Shown in pieces: positions 20,655 through 32,757 of a DNA stretch of 64,000 nucleotides. The stretch covers positions 140,356,444-140,420,443 of the forward strand of contig CM061228.1 of assembly GCA_030844895.1 (NCBI GenBank), written 5' to 3'. This DNA comes from Ambrosia x helenae (Eukaryota; Streptophyta; Magnoliopsida; Asterales; Asteraceae). The position numbers were made by a program, and so were the translations under genes. The notes beneath the pieces were generated by a model. The model searched no databases. It was given only the letters and a program-made list of their open reading frames with translations, and had not been told where the DNA came from. Position 1 is the first letter of the stretch. Each line of letters starts with the position of its first letter.

Positions 20655-23600
20655 TTTGTGAATTAAGATCGGATTATTTTATCTTTATCTTCATCTTCAT
20701 CATCAATTCGTCTGTATTTGTGAAATTATTTTGGTCTTTTTAAAAGTAAGCTTTAGTTTAATTGCAACAAGTGTGCCATGAATATTAAACTAATTAATCT
20801 TCTTTATTGGGTTCGATGAGTTCTTTAATTTATAATATAAAAATGGTTAAAGATGGTCATGTATAAAATATTTTAAAATAAAATGACGTTTTTCATAATA
20901 CGACAATATATTATTCTAACATCAACGTGAATATAATATTAAACTAATTAATCTTCTTTATCATTTCTTGGAATCAAACATATAAATAATATATTGTATT
21001 GATTAGAGTTAATCAATCAATTTTGACTTTTTAAAATCAGAAAACATCAAGTTTTAAATCACTTTTAATTTAATGATAAGAAACAATATATGTAGTTTAA
21101 GTTTTTATACGTAGAAAATCACAAAGATTTCAACATTCAAAGGCTTATTATATATTTACATAGTTTTAACAAAATGTTAATAGGTTTTCCAAAATTTTAA
21201 AAACATTGAGCTAACAATTTTTTCGGAATTTCTCAGATCTAAACTCAGATTTAAGAGGACATGTATATATCGTTACGTATAACTTTTGCGGATTAGCTTA
21301 TAATAAATTTCTTTATCCTTACTTTGACCACTCCACAAAAACAAAGGATTTCACAATATTTTATTTGGGAGCCTATGAACATTTGTTATGTTGGTGTGTG
21401 AATATATATATATTATATTTTCTTAAATCATCCAATGGATTTCGAAGTATGATTAGTGCTTTTCATTATGTTGGTTAATGGTTATATAAGATATATGTTC
21501 TAGACTAAATAAATAAACATACAAAACCATTTTATTTTATTTTTTTATCGTTTTTCTAAGTAGTCTCCATGCTGGGTTCTTAATTAGTCCGTTGCTGAAT
21601 TCGATGGATAAACATGTGTTCTCGGGGATAATAATCTGGGCATGTGAAGATCTAGCCTTTTTCCTGAATAGATGCTCTGTCTTTTTATTATTTTATTTTA
21701 GATACTGAATAAAGTTTAAATGTTTACAAGCTCCATTAAATGTGTTTAGTATAGACATCATTACCTCCTATCACCTTATGATTATGAGTAGCTAGTTTAG
21801 TACTTGAGTTTAACACATTCTGATCTCTACTCGAACTCGAGTTTGGCTTGATAGCTACACAAGTTTTGATATGATGCAAAAATACTGGCTCGAGAAGGAT
21901 TCATGATAGATCGAATTTTGTTTGAAAAGCTTAAAATATTATTATTATTGCTAATCTAACAATTTTAAAGATAGGTTAAAATTATATTCGCTGACAAAAC
22001 AAATTGCAAGTACATATATAAGTTACATCAACACGTATATATATATTAGGCAATTAAAATGTCAAAAAAGTAATAGATTATTACAATATCTAATATCCTT
22101 TTGAAATTCCAAATATGTGTGTAAATATTATATATCTTATATATACACGTGTATCACTACAAAACAAATTATATTTACATGATAGATTTATTAGAAATCC
22201 TTTGTGAATGTGGCCATGTGGGTACGGGGCCAACGATAAAATCACTACATACTTTAAACTCGTTTTTACTTACGACATTGAATTCGATAAAAGCTTTGCT
22301 CAAAACAAGTATGAAATGTATAACTCAATAAAGTTAAACTCTTTTACTATTATAATTTCATGGCTATTTTATTATTTTGAAGTGATACTAATATATAGTT
22401 TTAGTCAATATATCAACTGGCCGGATACAAATCTTGATAAGTATTTAGAAGAACAAGATCCTAACTTGTGTATCAAGATTAGGTTTTAAATATTACCATC
22501 AACAAAACATGCAACATTTACCATGGGTATTAATGCTTATGCTTGTATGTATGCTTGGTCAAGACCATTGCTTGTAGTCCTGACATCATGATTTCAAAAC
22601 ATGCAACATTTTCCATTTAATTAGCCTTTTAGGTAAACCAAATTAATCTCTGTGTGTGTGAGAGAGATCGTTAAGCTTTACGAATTTGTGATTTCAAGAA
22701 ATTGTCTAGTTTATGATGCCGATTTAGTTTTAAGAGATTAGAAACTACATTAGTGGTGCTAACCAAGTTTAATGAATTGATAAAGTTGTCTAGCCTGTGA
22801 TATAATACTACCATATGATGGATTTCATGATACAACAAAACATTATTATTTTGAATGGTATATAATTTGATAAGGATTGAAGAAGGAAAATTAAGTGATC
22901 TTGGAGCATGATTGACTCCACTTAATCATCCAAAACATTAATGATTTAGTTTCACTTTTTTCTTTTAAAGTGTTATAAAACAAATACCAAATTAAGAGAT
23001 GAGTGACCCACCTCAAGCATTTTTTATTTTGATAATTTTAACATCACAGTTGAGGATACGAGGTAAAATTATAAATTAATTAGAAATCATGTGGTTGGGG
23101 ATGCAAATATGGTTAGTGTTGTCTAGCATTAATTTAAAAAGTCACACGTGCAACCCATAAGGACTGAAGTCTGTTGATTAGTGCAGAGACATGTTTTGCA
23201 TATATAGATCATATGGACGATGCCAAAGACCACACCATACAAGATATACCTTCGTGTTCATCTTCTCTCTCTCTCTCTCTCAAACTTTATATTTATAGAT
23301 ATATACTATTCCAAATGCGTATCCTATATACGTGAAAACCGTAAAATTAGTGTGTTCGTATTTTTCTTTTAGTTTTAACCGTTTATCTAAAGTGTATAGA
23401 TAATGTAACCACACACATACACGTGTATAGTTTATATAAGAGGAGCAACAATGGGGCAATCTGATTGAAGTCAATCCTGACGGACGGTCCACTTCCAAAC
23501 CTCACCATTGTAGGGATCGATCGTACATAGGAGTGGTCCGGTCCGCTCTATCAGACGGTCCAAAAGCTGAATTTGTGGGGGCGTTTGTATTTTATGATTA

Positions 23601-23995
23601 AATAATTTTTTTATGGGGGTATAAATTAAATAAAAGAAATAGCCGGTGATGAGGTGAGGTTTGAAATGTTTCATGGTTATAGAAAAAAAAATGTGTTTAA
23701 TTTGAAAGATTATTGTTTGAAATGATATGGTATGATAACGTAACAGTTTAAAAATTCCAAACCACCTCCCCATTGTGAAAGCTATAAATGAAACTATTCC
23801 TTCTTTTAAGTTACTTAAAGTTCACATGTTTCCAAACTTGGTATTAACTAAATTGAAATACGTACCGATTGAAATTTGAATTACTTTAGAGAGAAAAAAA
23901 AAAGTTTACCTAAACAACTTTAGGGGAACCCTTATAAAATTTGGTTAATTTTGGGTGAAGTTTCAAAATTTGAAACTTTTTGAAAGTTTATAATA
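20653..23995. other. Long AT-rich intergenic stretch
   Basis: No gene recognised. Short open frames at 22149-22489 have no recognisable motif. A short (CT)n run lies at about 23264-23280. Around 23450-23780 the sequence CAATGGGG...CCCCATTG with inner ACCATTGTAGGG may be a decayed MITE. Confidence 0.45.
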
Positions 23996-24540
23996 CTAGT
24001 ATTTTGCCCGCAAACGTTGCCCTGCACGTCTGCGTGTAAACCATAGAAAGAATAAACAACATAGAAAGAATAAACAAGTAGATCTAGCTAGGACTTGCGT
24101 GCTGCAACTAACTTATTAAGCAAGGAAAATAGACGCGATGCAACAGACATGTCAAACATGAAAAAATATATGAAAAAAACGTTGAACCCCACATGCACGT
24201 TGTGGCGTGTTAACTCGAAAAATTTAGAATGAAACGTAAAACGAAAAACTTACGAAAGATGAAAATTAAAAGGAACCAAAGTTGAAAATAAAAAAAATGT
24301 TGGGGTTAAATTGCAAAAAGATGAAAAACTTGAGGTTAAAAGTAAAAAACCAAATTAGTTAAATTGAAAAAGATTAAAACTTTGAGTTGGAAGTGAAAAA
24401 TCAAATTAATCAAAGGATTAAATTGGCTAGGTAGGTTGAAACTTTAGAGTTAAATTGTCAAAGTTTGAAAATCTAGTTTATTTTTATTTTTAGCCCTCCA
24501 AAGCCATGAGTACATCCTATAAACAAAGTTTTATATTAGA
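23996..24540 (-). mobile_element. Short non-autonomous Helitron (minus strand)
   Basis: Read on the minus strand it starts TCTAATATAAAACTTTG and ends GCGGGCAAAATACTAG, the TC...CTAG ends of plant Helitrons. It sits between A and T as expected. The interior is A-rich, non-coding and consists of loosely repeated TTAAAAG/AAATTGAAAA motifs. Confidence 0.75.
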
Positions 24541-24578
24541 TAATTTGGTTTATTTTTTTCAATTTAGTTAATACCAAG

Positions 24579-24945
24579 GGTATGTTTGGTAAAACTAGCT
24601 TTTTTTAAATATATTTTGATGTTTGGCAAAGTAGCTGAAACTTTTAATAAAATGTATAAAATGACTAAAATTGGCATAATTAAAAACTTGTAAAAAATGT
24701 TTTTTATTTTATTTTTAAAATAGAATGGGTATTTGTGTCATTTACTAATTAAAAGCTTGTAGCTAGTAGGGTTATTTCTTAAACGCTAGTACTAGTAGCT
24801 TTTCACTATAGAGTTTTTTTCTCTAACCTAAAAGCTTCCAACTCCTTCAACCAAACAAGGATTTTTATTGAGTATGAGTGTTTTCTTAAAAGCTTGAAGT
24901 TTGAAACTCCTAAAAGCTCTTAAAAGCTCATTACCAAACATACCT
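24579..24945. mobile_element. MITE with GGTATGTTTGGTAA inverted ends
   Basis: The left end GGGTATGTTTGGTAAAACTAG and the right end CATTACCAAACATACC are inverted copies, and both continue into AGCTTTT/AAAAGCT. The interior is non-coding. The target-site duplication is ambiguous, so the superfamily is not assigned. Confidence 0.7.
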
Positions 24946-25127
24946 CAAGTTTAGAAATGTGAAAATGGAGCAACGTATATTTGTGAATAACCATATGTAT
25001 AACTATTTTTTTTTTCGTTCAAATGGAATCATTAATCAAAATTTATAGTGCCTATATGAACCATCATATATATGCAATATAGAGCAATTGTTAGGAAATT
25101 ACTTATATACCTCTTAAATGTTGGTAA

Positions 25128-25356
25128 GGGCCTGTTTGTTAGCCTCTTAACGAGGCTCTGAACCATTCAGCTTTGAATGGTTTAACATTCAGACTGTTTG
25201 TTTTAACTTAAAAAAAAAAAAGCTCTGAATGGAATGGTTAAGAGCTGAACCATTCAGACTTGGTGCATAGCTGAACCATTCAACATTTAATCATTCAGAG
25301 TCTCTTAACCATTCAAACCTCTTTATGATTCAGCACCTAATCAACCAAACAGCCCC
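25128..25356. mobile_element. Tourist-like (PIF/Harbinger) MITE, TAA TSD
   Basis: Ends GGGCCTGTTTGTTAG and CAACCAAACAGCCCC are inverted repeats, flanked by TAA on both sides (25125-25127, 25357-25359). The interior has CTGAATGGTT-type subrepeats, shared with the copy at 35247-35560. Confidence 0.85.
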
Positions 25357-25401
25357 TAAGTCTATTATGTTACAGAAATTCCTTATAATTCCTGGTACGA
25401 G

Positions 25402-26188
25402 CATGGGCGGAGCCACCCCAAGCTTAAGAGGTGCGGGCGCACACCTTGAAAAAAAAATTTAGTTTTTATATATATACGTGTTTATCCTGTCACCCCATAA
25501 AAAATTTCAATCGCACCCCTCAGATTTTTGAAACCGAACCCAAGAAAAAATATAGTATTTATAGTTAGCCCAACTGAAATAGTTAGTAGGGTACTAGTCC
25601 AATATTAAGAATTAGCCCAATGGTCATTTATAAGTTATAAATCTGATTTAAAAAAAAAAAAAGAATACCTACTTTCTAAAACAAATTATAGAGCACAACA
25701 CTGTAAATACCAAAACCTTTGTGTCTCTTTCCTAGTTTCCTCTTCCTAAAAACTTGAAACAAAGAAACACCTTAACTTTATATTGGTGTATCGTTTATTG
25801 AAGCTATCTCCCACATTACCCGTCGCAACCGCAATCGTTGAAAGAAGCTTTTCGGCAATGAAGTTTGTGAAGAACAGTTTGCGTAATAGGATTAGTGATG
25901 AGAATTTAAACGATAGTTATATTGCTTTTATTGAAAATGACTTGCTTAGAAACGTGGGGATAGAAGATGTTATAGATAGATTCCAAAAAATGAAGACCTG
26001 TAGAGAAAACTTTAAATTTCAGAATTTCGTTATCCATATGTAACGACGTTTAAATTACTATTGGTTCCTTTTGTTGATTATATAATTTTAGTGTTATTAT
26101 TTTTGGTATACGACCCGACCAACCCGAACCACCTGATGGGTCTTAGAGATTTCGCACCCCATAAAACAAATTTTTAAATCCGCCACTG
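25402..26188 (+). mobile_element. hAT deletion derivative keeping the transposase C-terminus
   Basis: The left end CATGGGCGGAGCC and the right end ATCCGCCACTG form degraded inverted repeats of the common CAGTGGCGGA type. The flanks GGTACGAG and AATACGAG match at 6 of 8 bases. The 787-bp element carries the transposase fragment listed next; the catalytic domain is gone. Confidence 0.75.
25783..26043 (+). pseudogene. hAT transposase C-terminal (hATC dimerisation) fragment
   Basis: An 86-codon frame contains LKLSPTLPVATAIVERSFSA, MKFVKNSLRNR, and SYIAFIENDLL. This is the hATC dimerisation motif of hAT transposases, close to the plant TTF-type/MYM-type zinc-finger group. The DNA-binding finger and DDE domains are missing. 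The frame runs to a stop at 26041-26043. Confidence 0.85.
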
Positions 26189-26253
26189 AATACGAGTATG
26201 TATTAACAACTTCATAATAGATAAAGACACCTTCTCTTTAGTACATTTTTAAA

Positions 26254-27294
26254 TCTATTAATATATATAAAAGAATTGAACATTGCTGACGTAGCGTGCA
26301 ATGATGCCTTCAACCTCTCCATAAAACTGCCACGTGGCATCATAATTGAAATATTTTAGTGTTTTTGAATTATTTTCCTTTTTAATTAAATTGAGTTATT
26401 TTAGGAAAAAATAATTTAAAAATAAATTTAAAATTTTCTCTCATGTTTCCTCCCATAATTTTTAAACGTTTATATCTTTTATATACGAGATTTTTTAAAG
26501 AAAAAAATTACACCAAATTAACGAGCGTTTTATTATCTTTCCAACGAGTACCATAGGGCTATATAAAAAACGGAGAAAAAATCAACTATTTTTTGTGGGG
26601 TTTCGTTCATACAGGAAAAAAACACACAAAGTGTTCATGTTATTCATTAATCATGTTTTTTCTTTTAAACCAGGTTCTTATCTACGATGTTGAAAATCAA
26701 CCCAATCGCCATGTTATCATTGGAATTTTACTAGGTATACTTCATCAAGAGAGGCTATGAGAAAGAATCGCGCAACACTGCAACACATGGTGTCACCTTA
26801 TAGCAAGGTTATTTTTTTATTTATTTAATTACAAGAATAATAATTATTACTATTAGTATTAGTATTATTAGAATGGTTATATTTTTCAACTATGGGACGC
26901 TCTCGGGATGACTTGATAGTTGTTGACGTGGCGTTCAATGGTGGTCTCAACCATCTCTTGATTATGCCACGTGGCATAATGAGATGCAATGGTTACAACT
27001 TCCAACTTAAGTGTTTGTTTAGTTGATTAGGTTAGGAATTATAAGAGTCATTAGAATGTGAGAAATTAAAGAGATGTGATGAGTTTTTTAATAGTTGTAG
27101 CTTACATAAGTTATTCTTTAGATGATTACTGATTAGGTTTTAGATTAAGGAATATGAGTTATTATTGATTAGAATACTATGAACATGCAATGATTGAGAG
27201 ATTTTGTGGTTAGTTAACTTGAGCCATTTGCAATAGGTTATCACGTAAAATAAGATTTTTTCAACCCCGGGACCCTCCCGGGGTAATCAGCTAG
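26254..27294 (+). mobile_element. Helitron, possibly two head-to-tail units
   Basis: Starts TCTATTAATATATATAAAAG after an A. Ends CTAG before a T, with the hairpin CCCCGGGACCCTCCCGGGG 7 bp upstream of CTAG, a textbook Helitron 3' end. A second, degraded end (GGGACGCTCTCGGGATGAC) lies at about 26893. It is followed by GACGTGGCG...GCCACGTGGCAT, which repeats the element's own 5' region (26289-26330). The interior is non-coding. A 150-bp part at 26440-26590 is closely similar to 62620-62770. Confidence 0.85.
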
Positions 27295-29702
27295 TTACAA
27301 ATATAAGTTTAGCAATCATGCCGAGAATTGTGTTTTAGTTGGTACTTGATCAAATGTATATAAAGTTGTTTAAAACTTTAGTACATTTTTAAATTGCACA
27401 ATAAGTTTAGCAATCATGACGATAATTGTGTTTTAGTTGGTACTCAATTGTATATGGAAAAAGATTACAAAATGTGGAGTTTTTTTTTTTTAAATAATTA
27501 AAAAACGTTTTTTTTATAAATAATTAGAAAAGGTATTTTTTTCATACCGAGAATTTGGGGGAGAATTAGTAAAGGAGAATAATTTTAAGCAAGATGACCA
27601 AGATAGGGTAAGTCGAATCAATGATTGGTGAGATGTTTTATGGCGTTTAATGTGTTTAAAGTGGGTGTTTATATGTGATCTTCATATAGAACACATTCAC
27701 TTTGCGAGTGTTTGTGAATTGCGGGTCGAAACACATATACGTGTTTTGGAAGCACTTGGATTAAAAAAAATGAGGACCTGAAATGCAGACCGGAGAAGAT
27801 GAGAAGTCTTTAAATAAAATTATCACCCAAACACTCGGCATTTCAATCTCCTAGATTGGGCGTTTCAAGCATTTGTGTGTTTTTGGCAACGTTTATATAA
27901 AGTTCGGGCGATTTTTTTTAGAGGCTGAGGCCTGGCATTACAAACGTCTGCGCTCGGAAAACTCTAATTTTTTTCGAGCCCTATTCAAAATCAGCCTCTA
28001 GGTATTGAAAGGATCTTTAGGTCTACAGATTTAAGACGAACCGGATTTAGAGGCTTCTGATGATTCCAATCAAAATTCTAATGTCTCAAACAAGAATTGA
28101 ATATCAAATCATGACGAAGCAATGCAAAATCACCCGTAATCTTCTATGGATGTAATGTTTATGTAAATAGCATTTGATTTTAGTGTAACCTAGGTTTATG
28201 AAATTGAATTTGTTAACCTCTTAAGTTAAGATTGGAATAAAAGATAAAAAAAAAATCAACATTTAAGGTCTTCCCCCAATGATTCAATTTGAAATGAGTC
28301 CATTTGATATCCGATTCTTATGCAAGTTCTATAAGTTATTTGTGACTACTTGTTGAATATTAACCTAAGGAATTACCAAGTCTAGGTTTCAAAACATTAC
28401 TGAGTTCAATGATTAAAGGCTTAAGAGCAATGACACTTCAGAACCTAATCCTAATTGTTGAGGGCAAAACCAAATAAATTTTGAAAATAATTAACATAAA
28501 TCATCCCAAACTTGCATACAAAAACAAATAAACATACAGTAACTAAATCCAGATCCAACCGTAAGTAACAACAAAGAAAAATAAATGCGAATACAATCCT
28601 ACGCCCGAAGATGATCCAAAGTGTTCTAGTCGCTCATGATCTCCGTTCGGTCTTCAATTAATGTACTGTGGAATGATTGCATGGAAGGAATTGAGTGTGG
28701 ATGATTATGGAGGATGAAAATTGTGGTTTTTGCTCTGGAATATCTGTGAAGAGGAGATAATCAAATTGTGTGGCCAACGTAGGTTATTTTAGGTGAAAAC
28801 CTAATTTTTTTGTCGACATAACTCTTTCTCGTGGGCACCATTGCATGATTTCTTCGCGTGTGGATGAACACAAAATAGTCGGGCTTGTGTTCAGGCTCTT
28901 CGCGTACCATGGCGCGTGTCTCTTGAATGTCTCTACGTACCACAAAGACCTTAAATGCTGATTTTTTAATTATTTTATTCAAAAATCCTCGTGTGCTCGT
29001 ATCTTCTCCGTTTTAGCTCGTTTTTCACTGTTTTACACACTAACACCTGTCAACATGACTAGTTACTAATTACAATATAAAACATACTAAATACATAATA
29101 TAAATACCGAAGTATGTATAAAACTACGAATTAACTTGATGCGTTCAAGAACACATCATAACCCAATCAATTATAAATTCTAAACCTTAAACATATGCTC
29201 AATTGAAAGTTGAATCATTTTAACAATTTTGTGTTAAAAATAATCTATGTACTAAGATAACATAAGATAACCATATTTAAAAAAAAAACACTTAGATAAA
29301 AATAAATGGAAAAACTAGCATGAATGTACAAACTAGCGGTGTACAATTACTGATCAACAAACGGTGCTTGCGTCAGAGGATGGTGGTGAGAACCGTTGAG
29401 CCATTGGCTTGCTGAGCTTTTCTAATTTAGCTTTCTCACCAATATCACTGAGTGGAGTGTTTTTTTCGTTATAGAAAAGAAAGGTTTGACCCGATGACCC
29501 TAAATCCGACTCGGACCTGACCCGGTGAATGATTTCATCTTTAAAACGCGATTTGAGCCTGAATCATGCAAAAAACCATTTTTACCCCAAAGTAGTTTTA
29601 AACCAGACCCTAACCGGTGTGTTAGGTTTGAACAATTTTCATCATAAGCTGATGCCTAACCTGAACCGGCTAGCTTAAGCCAACCGGTTCGAGTCCTTAA
29701 TG
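27295..29702. other. Intergenic, nothing recognised
   Basis: AT-rich DNA with no coding region or paired terminal repeats. A 40-bp sequence AAGTTTAGCAATCATG... occurs twice, at 27304 and 27403. Confidence 0.45.
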
Positions 29703-29731
29703 AAAAAAAAAAAAAAAAAAAAAAAAAAAAA
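29703..29731. repeat. Poly(A) tract, 29 A
   Basis: Uninterrupted A run. Confidence 0.95.
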
Positions 29732-30213
29732 CAGTTTGCTTTTAAAACCGTTTCTGTCTGTAAAAAAATAAATATAAAAAAAAACTGGCTTTGTACGCCT
29801 CTAGCACAAAAAGGTTGTAGGCCCGTTTTGCCCATCAGAAAAAGCCCAACCCAATAGTAAACCGATCCGACCCGACCCGATAGTGATTTGATGATCTGCA
29901 ATTGGTTCTAAACTGCTGAATTACCAATCATCCTGGTTTTTCGTTGTTCTTTGCTACTCTCGGTTGATCCCAACAAATCAGGTATTCTGTATATATATGT
30001 TCGCTTTATTTGATTTGATTTGATTGTTTTATAATGAAATTGCGTACTGTTATTTATACCCAATACCTAGTGTGTTTGTTTATTAATGATTTATTATTTC
30101 CATCGGTTTATAGAGTGTTTAGATTGCTTTGATCCAACTGTTTATCATAATTTCTTGTTCCCTAAGTGTCAGCAGAACTAATTTCCCCCCCTTTTTCGTT
30201 ATTTTTAATCAAA

Positions 30214-30788
30214 CTAGGTATTAGTTACCCGCGCTTCGCCGCGGGTGCGGCTGTTGTTCGAAACGCGGCGAGAGTTCCTGTTGCGTTGAGTGTTTGGCGG
30301 ACGTTAAAGATCGCGCGTCGCTGTGGGAGCTCCTGTTGCGTGGAGGGTTTCGTGGACATAAAAGATAATATTAAGTGACTGTTATTCTTGCATGAGCTTC
30401 AAAAAAATACTCGTGACTAAAAGCTAAAAGTTTAGTGGTCAAAGTTTGAAATCCTAAAAACTAAAATTTTGGCCAAAGTGTAATAGTTGAGTGGTCAAAG
30501 TTTGAAATCCTAAAAGCTAAAAGTTTGGTGGTTAAAATTTGAAATCCCAAAACCTAAAAGTTTGGTGGTCAAATTGGAAGAAAATAAAGTTAAGTTAAAA
30601 GTTAGTGGCCAAAGTTTTAAATCCTAAAAGTTAAAAGTTTGTTTGTCTAAGTTTGGTGGTCAAATTAGAAGAAAATAAAGTTAACCTAAAAGTTAGTGGC
30701 AGAAATAAAGTTAACGTAAAAGTTAGTGGCCAATATATATATTAAAACAAAGACACTGTTAAAGTGTCTTTGAATTAATATATATAGA
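30214..30788 (-). mobile_element. Helitron (minus strand) inside the duplicated block
   Basis: On the minus strand it starts TCTATATATATTAATTC. It ends CCCGCGGCGAAGCGCGGG, then TAACTAATAC and CTAG, before T. A palindrome GACACTTTAACAGTGTC sits near the 5' end. The body consists of repeated AAGTTTGGTGGTCAAA-like units. The duplicate at 36035-36057 (TTTTTCAATCATAATTTAGG) is the empty site. Confidence 0.88.
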
Positions 30789-31248
30789 TAATTTCACATC
30801 TTTTAGCGACACAACTTGTAGCCTGTTTACCCGTCGTCCACATGTAAAACTTGTTGGTTTATATTTTTGATATTTTATCATTAAATATAATTTAGCAATA
30901 TTTTTTATTCGCTTCAATGAGAACCAAATGATCTGGACTCACAAGGTTATATATATTAGGAAGCATAAATTAGAAAGAATTAGAAAACCACTAATGTAAT
31001 ATAAAGTCATTTAGGATTAGAGCATAGTAGTAACAAACTACATGAATGTAACTTACGGTTTGCGTAAATTTTCTGAGCGTAATCGGACAGTTTATTTCTT
31101 GGGAGCCTAGCATTGATAAAAAACGCCCTACAATCTGTGCCGGTGATTTTAGTGTTATCAACGTGTTTTAATGTTGTCGGATTTTCAAATAAGACTAAAA
31201 GAATTCAAGTTAAGTTATAATACAAGTTAGGAGATGTGGTGTATGCTG

Positions 31249-31607
31249 CATAGCTGTCAAAGGCGCAAAGGGTGAGCCTTGGGCATCGGTGCAAGGCGCT
31301 TTAAAAGCGAGGGCTTTTTTAGGCTAGACGTATAGTATAAAATGCACTTTTTAAGGGGGTTAGACATGTTTTGGGCTAGTTTAGGTTGTTTTAGGTTGAT
31401 TTCAGGCTTGTTTAGGGATGGTATAAATGTTTCAGACCTGATGAAACAAATTCCGACAATTTTTTACCAGAATATTGTCGGAACTCGGAACTTGGCCCAA
31501 AAAATGCGTTCTGAGGGCCTGAAAGTGGGGATTTTGAAGGCTGTGATGGGCATGAAAAGTGAGCCTAAGCACGCACATGGGTGAGCCTTGACAACAGAGG
31601 GTGCTTA
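31249..31607. mobile_element. MITE related to the CATAGTTGTCAAAAGC family
   Basis: The left end CATAGCTGTCAAAGGCGCA and right end GCCTTGACAACAG are imperfect inverted repeats. They resemble the ends of the elements at 36929 and 41099. The paralogous region at 36541 lacks this sequence. The target-site duplication is not clear. Confidence 0.6.
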
Positions 31608-32376
31608 GATAAACTTTTAGCTGAATTCAGATCCTTGAAATTTGATCTACCTTGTTTTTTTTTCCAAACTTAATTTGCATCCTTCAATTTTCCAATCTCT
31701 TATTTTTTTCCCTCAATTCTCTACATAGCAGATCACTAGTTGAAACATAATAATATACAGCAGCAGCAGCAATGTCTCTAGGGTTTGGAAAAGATGATTT
31801 CTTTTCTTGCTGTGGAAGCACCAAATTTGCGGAACAAATGGTCGCCGATGGACCCTTTGCTAGTTACGACGAAGCTGTTGTTGCAGCCAAGAACATTTGG
31901 TTCAATAAGGTCTGTGTTTCTGTGTGTAAGTAATTAGATTGAGTTACGATTTTAATTAATTTGTTGAATACAGGTTGATGTACAAGGTTGGCTTGAAGCA
32001 TTCGCTGCTCACCCCCAAATCGGCCAAAATCTTTCTTCATCTGCTCACAAAAGTTCCACAAGTGCCCAGTTAGTTCCTTCCCTCTCGATCGGTTAATCGA
32101 CTGATCGATATGATTTTCGCTTGTTATGTTTGTTGGAAAAACCAATGATTTAATTTGGAAGCTTGGTTTTTGTGATCTGGAATACTTATTGATTTGGTTT
32201 TTAGGTATAGACATATAGTGGAACAGTTTTAGCGTAGAAATCGATCTGAATTTTTAGAGGATTTTAATTTTTAGTTATGATTGCTTTAAGCTTTATAACA
32301 AACCATGACTAATTTCATATCTTCATTGCCTTATTGGGGGGAGGGATACATTATGTGTTTTAAAGATGAGTACTCA

Positions 32377-32537
32377 AGATACTTTGTTAGCATATGGCAT
32401 GATACGTGTTCGAAACAAAACCAATTTTAAGTAGAGTGCGAGAACCTTATAGATACTTTGTTAGCATATGGCATGATACGTGTTTGAAACAAAACCAATT
32501 TGAAGTAGAGTGCGAGAACCTTATAGATACTTGTACC
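32377..32537. repeat. 74-bp tandem repeat in TTL intron 2
   Basis: AGATACTTTGTTAGCATATG... begins at 32377 and again at 32451, with a partial third unit at 32525. Confidence 0.92.
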
Positions 32538-32644
32538 TTTTGATTCAAGTGTGATGCATATGGCAGTTATGTAATAACCAACCCCGTTATTTTCTAAATC
32601 CCACGTCAATCAATATGTACACATGTTTACATGTCAAAAATGTT

Positions 32645-32757
32645 TATTTAGAGTCGGGGGTCTTAGTGGAAGCAGCCTCTCTATCCCCTGAGATAAAGGA
32701 AACCCTTGTCCCACTCTCCCCAGACCCTACGAGTAGCTTTTGCTATGAGTGAGATTT
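32645..32757 (-). mobile_element. SINE-like repeat in TTL intron 2
   Basis: On the minus strand it reads TAGGGTCTGGGGAGAGTGGG, then GGATAGAGAGGCTGCTTCCA and AGACCCC. This is the same widespread plant repeat as at 34990. SINE assignment is from memory of the family. Confidence 0.55.

Larger units (their letters stand above)
29816..31680 (+). pseudogene. Duplicated 5' region of the CHY1-like gene, start codon lost
   Basis: This block repeats the promoter, first exon and start of intron 1 of the gene at 35883. Matching pieces: CCCGTTTTGC...AAAAAGCCCAACCCAATA (29822 vs 35755), CCAACAAATC (29969 vs 35889), and 31010-31240 vs 36110-36540, ending with CAGATCCTTGAAAT (31628 vs 36569). The ATGGCGCCAACAAATCTG first exon reads TTGATCCCAACAAATCAG here, so the start codon is gone, and no downstream CHY1 exons follow. 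It now lies just upstream of TTL. A Helitron and a MITE have landed inside it since the duplication. Confidence 0.8.

Noticed and set aside
22149..22489. Two overlapping open frames in the AHL-Helitron spacer
   Set aside because: No start context, motif or codon bias; ordinary AT-rich open frames. CACTACAAAAC at 22156 hinted at a CACTA end, but no partner or 3-bp duplication was found.
23450..23780. MITE with CAATGGGG ends
   Set aside because: Inverted ends of about 8 bp are too short and no duplication was found; mentioned only within the intergenic entry.
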